Shown one piece after another: positions 34,771 through 42,004 of a stretch of DNA of 64,000 nt. Every line of letters begins with the position of its first letter. Position 1 is the stretch's first letter. The DNA is from Pseudoalteromonas sp. BSi20652 (GTDB taxonomy: Bacteria > Pseudomonadota > Gammaproteobacteria > Enterobacterales > Alteromonadaceae). The notes under the pieces were generated by a model. That model saw only the letters and a list, made by a program, of their open reading frames with translations. It searched no databases and was not told the origin of the DNA. The stretch lies in NCBI RefSeq assembly GCF_000239855.1, contig NZ_BADT01000169.1:1-64000 (forward strand). Reading direction: 5' to 3'. Made by a program: the position numbers and the translations under genes.

Positions 34771-37713
34771 ATGACATCAACTAACAAAGGTAGCGCGCGA
34801 TTATTTAAAAAATCGTCGTTAACAGTTGCGCTAAGCAGCGCGATACTTGCAAGCATTTCATTTCAAGGTGTGGCTGCAGAAGATGACGAAATTACTAAAA
34901 TAGAACGCGTACAAGTTACAGGTTCTCGAATTCGTTCAGCTGAGGCGATGTCATCAGCGCCTATTCAAGTTGTAGATAGTGCTGCTATTGATGCATCAGG
35001 GTCGTTAAATATTCAAGACTTATTATTAGAGAACCCTGCATTTGGTTCACCAGCTATTAGCCGTACTAACTCAAACTTTAATACCGCAAGTGCGGGTGTT
35101 GCTACTGTTGATTTACGTAATTTAGGCTCTAACCGCACATTAGTTTTAGTGAATGGTCGTCGTTATGTATCAGGTGTACCAGGTAGCTCTGCTGTCGATT
35201 TAAATACTATTCCGAGTCAATTTATCGAACGTGTTGAAATTATGACAGGTGGTGCTTCATCTGTTTATGGTTCTGACGCTGTTGCTGGTGTAGTTAACTT
35301 TGTACTAAAAGATGATTTTGAAGGTATTGAATTCGAAGGCCAATATGGTGAATCAAGCGAAGGCGACGATGAATCACGCCAATTTAACTTTACCTCAGGC
35401 TTATCAAGCTCAGATGGGAAAGGGCACGCGATGTTCCATCTTGGATATTCTGATCAAGGTGCTGTTTTTTCACGTGACCGTGACCGCTCGGCAGTAGACC
35501 AATTTTCAGGTATTTACTTTGAAGATGATCCAGTTGCAAACCCTGGTTCTATATTTGATGCGGTAAGCCCGTTTTTATCTTCTTTCCCACCACAAGGTCG
35601 CTTTAGCGCTGGGGATGAAACATTTACGTTTAATGATGCAAACACCCTACAAAACTCGTTTAGTACTAACGGTGGTGATGGCGTAGCTGCAAATGGTTTT
35701 AACCGAAGTGGCGTACGTACGATAGCGATACCTACAGAACGTTACTTATTTGCCTCAAATGGTAGCTACGAGCTAAGCGACAAGCATAGCTTTTTTTATG
35801 AAGGTACTTACGCTGCAACAACAACCGTTTCTGAATTAGAGCCATTTCCTTTTGCCTCTGACGACATCTATGCAAATGGCCAAGTACCGATTGAATTTAA
35901 TGTAAATGGTGAAATATTGCGTAACGCATTTGTACCTGATGATATATATAACGCAGCAACCGACACCGACGGTGATGGTATGCGTGATATCTTTTTTGCA
36001 AAGCGCTTAAGTGATATCGGTAACCGTGGAGCACGAGCTGAGCGTGATACATTCCGTTTAGCACTAGGCTTTCAAGGTGAAATAGCAGATGGTTGGTTCT
36101 ACGATACTTACTATGTATACGGTAAAACAAAAGAGCAGCAAGTTTCAGGTGGTTTAGTTAACGTACAAAGCTTTCGTCAAGGTTTAGAAGCTGTTATCGA
36201 TAGCCAAGATTTAGATGGCGATGGTATTACTGATGAGGCTATTTGTATCGATGCGACAGCACGTGGTTTTAACTGTGCGCCGGTAGACATTTACGGTTTC
36301 AATTCGCTATCGCAAGGTGCTATTGATTTTGTAAGTGCACCTAGCTCACTTTCAACGTCGGTTGAGCAAGAAATCATTGGTGGTAATATTTCAGGTGATT
36401 TATTTGATTTACCAGCAGGTACGGTAGGTATTGCAGCTGGTTTTGAATACCGTGAAGAATTTTCACGCAGTGAATTTGATGCACTACAGCAAGCAGGTCT
36501 TAATGCGGGTAATGCAATCCCAGCAACAGAAGGCTCGTTTGATGTAACTGAATATTATGTAGAAGCAAATATACCAGTGCTTGATACTGTAACAATGAAC
36601 GCAGCTGTTCGTTTATCTGACTATTCAACTGTAGGTAGCACTGAAAGTTGGAACGTGGGTGTAGATTGGGAAGTAATGGATAGCTTACGTTTACGTGCTA
36701 CCCGTGCACGTTCAACACGTGCTCCAAATATCGATGAACTATTTTCTCCGCCTTCACAAACTTTCCCAAGTGGTTTAAACGATCCATGTTTAGGTGTTAC
36801 TAATAGTGGCGGTGGTGCTGCTGGTGATGCTTGTCGAACAGATGGTGGTGTTACAACTAATATCGCTTCAAATGGTGAGTTCACGCTTAACCAGTCTGAC
36901 TTACAAGGCATTAGTGGCTTTAACCGTGGTAACCAAGATTTAAAAGAAGAAGTTGGTGACTCTGTAACAGTAGGTTTAGTATTTACACCAGAAAACCTAA
37001 TATCAGGACTAGATATTACGCTTGATTACTTTGATATCGAAATTACAGATGCAATCGTATCAACACCTCGTCAGTTTATTCTTGACCAATGTTATGGCGG
37101 CGGCGATACAAGCTTTTGTGACTTTGTAACTCGTCGTAGTGCGCCATCAGGTAATAATAGTGCTGGTTCACTAGAATTTATCGACAGTGGTGTATCTAAC
37201 AGTGGTGGTTTAGGTACAGAAGGTGTTGATTTAACACTAACGTACTCTGCTGATATTGGTCCTGGTGCGTTTAGAACTCGTCTTGCTTATACTTACCTAA
37301 TCGATGGTTATAGCATTCCACTTCCAGGCGCTGATAAAGATGAGTTTGCTGGAGAAATTGGTGCATCAGAGCATAAAGCTAACTGGAACTTTGGTTATAA
37401 ACTTAACGACTTTGATTTTAACTGGAGCTTAACTTACATTGGCGCTGCAGACTTTGATGATCAATTCTTAAGTGGTTTTGGTATTGCTCCAGGTGGAGTA
37501 GGGATTGGTTCAGTAACGTATCATGATGTTCAAGCAAGTTACCATATCAGCGATTCAACAGAGCTTTACGCTGGTGCAAGTAACTTATTTGATAAAGAGC
37601 CACCACGCATTTTATCGGGTGTGAGCGGTTCAAGTACTGGTACTGAAACTGATGCAGGTACGTATGACCCAATTGGTCAATCATTCTACATAGGTTTTAG
37701 AAGTAAATTCTAA
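34771..37713 (+). CDS. TonB-dependent outer-membrane receptor
   Basis: 980 residues from the ATG at 34771, where GGGGA precedes the start; an upstream in-frame ATG at 34684 adds residues that do not fit a signal peptide. Signal peptide about 1-36 (VAAEDD). A TonB box-like DEITKIERVQVTGSRI, plug domain with NLGSNRTLVLVNGRRY and SSVYGSDAVAGVVNFVLK, and a long beta-barrel ending YIGFRSKF. It takes up a large nutrient, with peptides or carbohydrates possible in this branch. No SusD, siderophore or sugar genes nearby give the substrate. Confidence 0.92.
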   Translation: MTSTNKGSARLFKKSSLTVALSSAILASISFQGVAAEDDEITKIERVQVTGSRIRSAEAMSSAPIQVVDSAAIDASGSLNIQDLLLENPAFGSPAISRTNSNFNTASAGVATVDLRNLGSNRTLVLVNGRRYVSGVPGSSAVDLNTIPSQFIERVEIMTGGASSVYGSDAVAGVVNFVLKDDFEGIEFEGQYGESSEGDDESRQFNFTSGLSSSDGKGHAMFHLGYSDQGAVFSRDRDRSAVDQFSGIYFEDDPVANPGSIFDAVSPFLSSFPPQGRFSAGDETFTFNDANTLQNSFSTNGGDGVAANGFNRSGVRTIAIPTERYLFASNGSYELSDKHSFFYEGTYAATTTVSELEPFPFASDDIYANGQVPIEFNVNGEILRNAFVPDDIYNAATDTDGDGMRDIFFAKRLSDIGNRGARAERDTFRLALGFQGEIADGWFYDTYYVYGKTKEQQVSGGLVNVQSFRQGLEAVIDSQDLDGDGITDEAICIDATARGFNCAPVDIYGFNSLSQGAIDFVSAPSSLSTSVEQEIIGGNISGDLFDLPAGTVGIAAGFEYREEFSRSEFDALQQAGLNAGNAIPATEGSFDVTEYYVEANIPVLDTVTMNAAVRLSDYSTVGSTESWNVGVDWEVMDSLRLRATRARSTRAPNIDELFSPPSQTFPSGLNDPCLGVTNSGGGAAGDACRTDGGVTTNIASNGEFTLNQSDLQGISGFNRGNQDLKEEVGDSVTVGLVFTPENLISGLDITLDYFDIEITDAIVSTPRQFILDQCYGGGDTSFCDFVTRRSAPSGNNSAGSLEFIDSGVSNSGGLGTEGVDLTLTYSADIGPGAFRTRLAYTYLIDGYSIPLPGADKDEFAGEIGASEHKANWNFGYKLNDFDFNWSLTYIGAADFDDQFLSGFGIAPGGVGIGSVTYHDVQASYHISDSTELYAGASNLFDKEPPRILSGVSGSSTGTETDAGTYDPIGQSFYIGFRSKF

Positions 37714-37761
37714 CCAACAATAACGACACTAATATAGTTACTTAATTAGTTACGTTCACAA

Positions 37762-37788
37762 AGCCTCAGTATCGCTGGGGCTTTTTTA
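37762..37788 (+). terminator. Terminator of the TonB receptor gene
   Basis: AGCCTCAG and CTGGGGCT pair (one wobble) around a short loop, followed by TTTTTT. Confidence 0.85.
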
Positions 37789-37811
37789 TTGGAAAAAATA
37801 ATAAGATCAGT

Positions 37812-37990
37812 AATGCTTATACATTGTTTATCCCAATATATAAGCATTGTGCCCACTTAAACCAAAAACAACGCCACTGGTAACAGGGGCGTTGTTTAGT
37901 ATTGGGAGGAGACTAATATAGTAACCGAATCGCTTGATTATTTAACGATTTATCCCTATTTGTGGCCCTCTTCATTGAGGGCTTTTTTTT
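37812..37990 (+). ncRNA. Structured intergenic segment, candidate small RNA
   Basis: Three hairpins in a row, with no gene: AATGCTTATA / TATAAGCATT (37812-37848), AAACAACGCC / GGCGTTGTTT (37866-37897) and a terminator GCCCTC / GAGGGC with eight T (37965-37990). The last terminator serves no plus-strand gene, since the TonB receptor already has its own at 37762. A transcript of about 180-200 bases ending at 37990 would explain it. Inference only. Confidence 0.4.
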
Positions 37991-37996
37991 GCTAGT

Positions 37997-38470
37997 TTAG
38001 TCTAAGTAAGCCTTTAGCATCCAAACCAATTTTTCTTGCTCTGAGATGTAATCGCTCATTAGTGAGGCTGTACCTTCATCGCCTGCATCACCTGCTTGGG
38101 TTAAAATGTCACGCTGCATGTGAATTAATGTACTGTAACCAGCAAGTAGATTTTCTACAGCCGTTACGCCATCACTAATGCCTTTAGCTTCTTTAATTTC
38201 ACTTACTTTTAAGTAATCAGAAAATGCATGTAGAGGTGCGCCATCTAACGTTAAAATACGTTCTGCAACTTCGTCTACTTTTAAAAGTAATAGGTTGTAA
38301 ATTTCTTCAAACTTAACGTGTAGTTCAAAAAAGTTACGGCCTTTAATATTCCAGTGAAAACCACGCGCATTCATGTACTGAATTTGGTAGCTACTTAATA
38401 GCGTATTGAGTGATTTTACGATGTCATCACTTTTAGCACTGTTTAGACCTATTGCGTTTACCTGTGACAT
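37997..38470 (-). CDS. dps: Dps-family DNA-protecting ferritin
   Basis: 157 residues, full length. The ferroxidase residues are seen in the ARGFHWNIKGRNFFELHVKFEEIYNLLLLKVDEVAERIL stretch (His, Asp and Glu in the usual spacing, about 38-75). It oxidises and stores iron with hydrogen peroxide and protects DNA in starvation. GGAGC lies six bases before the ATG. Single gene. Confidence 0.95.
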   Translation of the reverse strand: MSQVNAIGLNSAKSDDIVKSLNTLLSSYQIQYMNARGFHWNIKGRNFFELHVKFEEIYNLLLLKVDEVAERILTLDGAPLHAFSDYLKVSEIKEAKGISDGVTAVENLLAGYSTLIHMQRDILTQAGDAGDEGTASLMSDYISEQEKLVWMLKAYLD

Positions 38471-38805
38471 AACTTGCTCCTTGAATAACCGTTGATTTGT
38501 GAACGTGCGATAAGTATTGCTAATCCCAATGATTTAGTAAAATCGTTTAAATGTATCTAGTTAATAGTTTTAACCTATTAGCTGTTTTTGATACCTATAT
38601 TCACTTTAGACTATTAATAGATATGGGTCGGATTAAACAAAATACCATCCCTTTAAAGTAAATAAATCTTAAATCAGTATGAAATATGATCTAAAACAAA
38701 CTTTATTCAAGCTAATAGCTTAGCTATTTTTTTATTGATGCAGGTCAAAAATCACTCTACTTAACGGTGCATAATAATGTTGTCGAAATAATTAGGAGAG
38801 ATAGC
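38471..38805. other. Intergenic region between divergent genes
   Basis: AT-rich; presumably the dps promoter and that of the following small gene. No clear operator found. Confidence 0.4.
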
Positions 38806-39015
38806 ATGCATGCAAAAACAGCAAAACAAAATAAATCAGAATTAATAGTGGTAGGTATTGCAGTCGTCGCATTTGTACTTGGTTTAGTAGCACACCTGGC
38901 GGGTGCGAGCTTTGCGAACTCAGACCTTTTTGGCTACATTGCTGCACCCATACCGCTCATATTAGGGATTATATTTTTAATCAGTTATAAAATAGCAGAT
39001 GCTGCAGAAGACTAA
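38806..39015 (+). CDS. Small inner-membrane protein
   Basis: 69 residues from the ATG at 38806, with AGGAGA seven bases upstream; an in-frame start at 38767 has no such site. Two membrane helices (about 11-31 and 43-62) with a small NSD loop. No family recognised. Its stop overlaps the stop of the convergent lipase-like gene by four bases. Confidence 0.65.
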   Translation: MHAKTAKQNKSELIVVGIAVVAFVLGLVAHLAGASFANSDLFGYIAAPIPLILGIIFLISYKIADAAED

Positions 39016-39614
39016 TCTTCACTTAAGCACTTTAAAATATAATTAACCACTTCGCGTGAGTAAATCATACTGGTATGGCTCAAATGAAACACCTTATGCT
39101 CAGCCATACCTTTAAGCTTTGTTTCATCAAGTAATACCGTACCGTCTGATTTACTGCCTTTAACTATAAGTGGCATTAATCCAATAGGTAAGTCACCTGC
39201 AATACTGTAGAGCTTAGCTTTAAATGGCCAATTACCATTTTGCGTAAGTAAAAATTCAACGCTATTTTTTAAAAAAGACTCAAAACCTTTTTGCTTCATT
39301 TTATGAGCAATATGGCTACCTTGGTGAGGAGTACCTAAAGTAACTACTTTTGTAACGAATTGGCTGGCCACTGAGTTAGCTTCTAGGTAGGCGCGAGCAA
39401 CTAAGCCACCAAGAGAGTGGCATACAAGTGCAGATGGCTCACTAGCAATGCACTCATCAATTTGAGCAAAAATAGTATCGCGATTAGGATCGAGCGTATT
39501 GTAGGTAATATTGAGTACTTTTACGCCAGATTCTTCCAAGCGGGAGCATAATGGACGCATAACAAAGCCAGACATATATAAGCCATGTAAAACAATAATG
39601 TGTTTAACTTTCAT
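39012..39614 (-). CDS. Lipase-like alpha/beta hydrolase
   Basis: 200 residues, no signal peptide. HIIVLHGLYMSGFVM (oxyanion region), nucleophile elbow CHSLGGLVAR (Ser about 73), VVTLGTPHQGSHIAHKM and a late HLSHTSMIYS that can supply the His. This fits the triacylglycerol lipase / PGAP1-like group. Substrate unknown. Confidence 0.82.
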   Translation of the reverse strand: MKVKHIIVLHGLYMSGFVMRPLCSRLEESGVKVLNITYNTLDPNRDTIFAQIDECIASEPSALVCHSLGGLVARAYLEANSVASQFVTKVVTLGTPHQGSHIAHKMKQKGFESFLKNSVEFLLTQNGNWPFKAKLYSIAGDLPIGLMPLIVKGSKSDGTVLLDETKLKGMAEHKVFHLSHTSMIYSREVVNYILKCLSED

Positions 39615-39622
39615 ATGCCCCC

Positions 39623-39788
39623 TAATACCAATTTTATTAAAAACATGATCATTCTAGCGTATTAAATAATCCGCTACCTGCGTTAAAAATTATTTATATA
39701 GAACAACTATATGTCATAATTTTCGCCTTGTTATCTACTTATTTATTTGTCGCTATAATAGATAACTAATTTAATGCAATTGGTATAA
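39623..39788. repeat. Dispersed palindromic repeat, full copy 3
   Basis: Starts TAATACCAATTTT and ends AATTGGTATAAC; internal GCGTTAAAAATTATTTATATAG and CTAGCGTA match the copy at 26085 in reverse orientation. It fills the gap between two minus-strand genes. Confidence 0.75.
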
Positions 39789-39797
39789 CTACCGTAA

Positions 39798-40334
39798 TTA
39801 CATTAATTGCAGCGGTTTTATCTCAATATTGGTTGTATCGGTATTTACCCATACTTCACCATCTTGAATGGTAATGGCGAGCTTAATTCCACGATCAACT
39901 AAAGCAGCAAGTGCTTGTGTTGCTGCGTAATCAAGGCTAAAAATACTTAGATTTTTAAATTCATACAATTTAGGTTGGTGTTTTTGCCACCAAATTGTTT
40001 GATTGTTTTCACCATAAGTATATAGAACCACTTTTTTAGATTTATTACAGGCTTTTTTAAGGCGTTTTTCATCTGGTAAGCCAAGTTCAACCCATAGTTC
40101 TATTTCTTCACTATAGCTTACATGCCAAAGTTCAGGCTCATCATCAGCACTTAATCCTTTAGTAAATTCTAAACCATCACAGCTATTTAGCGCAAAAGCG
40201 AGTAAGCGAATCATCAACCGTTGGTCGGTTTCTGATGGGTGTTGGGCCAAGGTTAAATTAAAATCTTGATAAACGTGGCGGTCCATATCGCTAAGCGATA
40301 ACTGCACTTTCATAATGGTGGATTTAAGAGCCAT
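39798..40334 (-). CDS. yaeQ: YaeQ family protein
   Basis: 178 residues from the ATG at 40334 (MALKSTIMKVQLSLSDMDRHVY), the usual YaeQ start. The PD-(D/E)XK-like fold is indicated by GLSADDEPELWHVSYSEEIELWVELGLPDEKRLKKAC. E. coli YaeQ was linked to suppression of RfaH loss, but its activity is unknown. Divergent from rbgA. Confidence 0.9.
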   Translation of the reverse strand: MALKSTIMKVQLSLSDMDRHVYQDFNLTLAQHPSETDQRLMIRLLAFALNSCDGLEFTKGLSADDEPELWHVSYSEEIELWVELGLPDEKRLKKACNKSKKVVLYTYGENNQTIWWQKHQPKLYEFKNLSIFSLDYAATQALAALVDRGIKLAITIQDGEVWVNTDTTNIEIKPLQLM

Positions 40335-40425
40335 AACAACTAATCTGAAAAAATTTGCGCCAGTATAGCGCAATTAAATGAATTGCCAGTTAAAATAGCG
40401 GTTAATTATACGTTAGGAGTTAAAA

Positions 40426-41370
40426 ATGGCTATCCAGTGGTTCCCTGGGCACATGAATAAAGCCCGCAATGAAATTAAAGAAATAATGCCACAAATGGAT
40501 GTGATCATTGAAGTGCTTGATGCGCGCATTCCCTACAGTAGTGAAAACCCGATGGTGGCAACCTTGCGTGAAGGTAAGCCGGTCATCAAAATTATGAACA
40601 AAGCTGATTTAGCTGATCCTAAAATGACTCAAATCTGGAAAGATTATTTTGAGCAAGAAAACGGTGTTAAAGCGATTTCTTTTGGACATGATAAGGCGGC
40701 TGAAGTACATCGTATTAACGAACTTTGTAAAAAGCTAGTGCCGCATAAAGTAGGTGCCGATAAGCAAATTAAAGCCATGATAATGGGTATTCCTAACGTA
40801 GGTAAATCTACGTTAATTAATGTATTAGCTGGGCGTATAGTTGCAAAAACAGGTAATGAACCTGCGGTAACTAAAGCGCAGCAACGTATTAAGCTTGAAG
40901 ATGGCATTATGCTATACGATACGCCTGGTATGCTTTGGCCAAAAGTAGAGAACGAAAACTCAGGTTATCGCTTAGGCGCTACCGGTGCTATTCGTGATAC
41001 AGCGCTCGAGTATGAAGAAGTAGCAAGTTACACTGCTGAGTACTTATTACGTGCATACCCAGAGCTTTTAAAAGCACGTTATAAAATTGCCGAATTGCCT
41101 GAAAATGACTGGGAATTTGTTGAAATGGCGGGTAAAAAACGCGGCTGTATTCGTGGTGGTAATCAAATAGACACGTACAAAATGTCTGAAATCCTAATTA
41201 ACGAATTGCGCGACGGTATTATTGGCCGTATTACTATGGAAACTCCGCAAATGCGTGAGGAAGAAGAAGTAATGGTTGCTGGTTTACGCGCGGCAGCAGA
41301 AGCTAAAAAAGCAGCTAAAGAAGAAGAAAAACTTCAACGTCGAGCGAGAGCGCGTAAGAACCGTCGCTAA
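40426..41370 (+). CDS. rbgA: Ribosome biogenesis GTPase RbgA/YlqF
   Basis: 314 residues. Circularly permuted GTPase: G4 (NKADL, about 58) comes before G1 (GIPNVGKST, about 125) and G3 (DTPG, about 165), with an N-terminal WFPGHMNKA motif. It assists late assembly of the large ribosomal subunit. The C-terminus is basic (RRARARKNRR), suited to rRNA contact. AGGAG lies seven bases before the ATG. Confidence 0.94.
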   Translation: MAIQWFPGHMNKARNEIKEIMPQMDVIIEVLDARIPYSSENPMVATLREGKPVIKIMNKADLADPKMTQIWKDYFEQENGVKAISFGHDKAAEVHRINELCKKLVPHKVGADKQIKAMIMGIPNVGKSTLINVLAGRIVAKTGNEPAVTKAQQRIKLEDGIMLYDTPGMLWPKVENENSGYRLGATGAIRDTALEYEEVASYTAEYLLRAYPELLKARYKIAELPENDWEFVEMAGKKRGCIRGGNQIDTYKMSEILINELRDGIIGRITMETPQMREEEEVMVAGLRAAAEAKKAAKEEEKLQRRARARKNRR

Positions 41371-41398
41371 TCTTAGTTTTACTAAATTACAGACATAA

Positions 41399-41422
41399 AA
41401 AAAGCCCGTAAGGGCTTTTTTA
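41399..41422 (+). terminator. Terminator of rbgA
   Basis: AAAAGCCC and GGGCTTTT around GTAA, with a T-run. Confidence 0.9.
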
Positions 41423-41956
41423 GTTTCATATCTACCGTCACCGATATGAGCAATGTAGCAAGTAAAATAGTAGGGCGGTTACTCGTCATCAACATCAAGG
41501 GGCGTTGCGGCTCATAACAAGTAACCATAGCTGTTAACGTGCGCCACACGTTGTTTCAGGGTCGAGAAACAAATCAATTCATTCCGTTACAAGTCAGTAT
41601 GCTTCCCGCCTTGTTGATAGTGATTATCAGTTAGATTTAACTATCTGTCAACGCTTAAATGCAAATAATTCCTATTACCAAGGTGCCTGTTTTTTATTCA
41701 TATATAAATCGGGTAGTTAACACTGCCATTTAATAAAAATACTTATCTTGGTTGAACAGTTAATAATAAAAAATAGATGCTTAATACTTATTGAACAATT
41801 TGATATGGATTTTTATTGTAGAAGTATAGATCCTTCAAAGTTAAAATTAATTCAAGCTAGGAACGACTTTATCGCTTTCCAAGACAGCTACTGCTTTGAC
41901 ATAAAATCAAATAGTCTTTTGTAAAATCTTAGCCCCCAAAGCCCAACAGCCTTTAA
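41423..41956. other. Intergenic region with weak open frame
   Basis: About 530 bases between convergent genes. A frame of 39 codons, 41805-41924 on the plus strand, is open but has no ribosome binding site and may be a gene fragment. Some short inverted repeats occur near 41610-41660. No integron attC site could be confirmed. Confidence 0.4.
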
Positions 41957-42004
41957 TTAGTGGCTTAAAATATTCGTACTTAATTGAATATTTTAAGCCA
42001 CTAA
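41957..42004. repeat. Perfect 19 bp inverted repeat overlapping a stop codon
   Basis: TTAGTGGCTTAAAATATTC (41957-41975) and its exact complement (41986-42004) flank a 10-base loop. The right arm holds the TAG stop of the DUF3857 gene. On the minus strand only a weak T-rich tail follows, so it may be a terminator, an mRNA-stabilising hairpin, or both. Confidence 0.85.

Noticed and set aside
41460-41600. Possible integron attC site
   Set aside because: TAACAA- and GTTA-like pieces are present, but the paired R and L boxes could not be matched and no integrase is in the window.
41805-41924. 39-codon open frame (MDFYCRSIDPSKLK...)
   Set aside because: No ribosome binding site and no recognisable similarity; kept only as a note in the intergenic entry.
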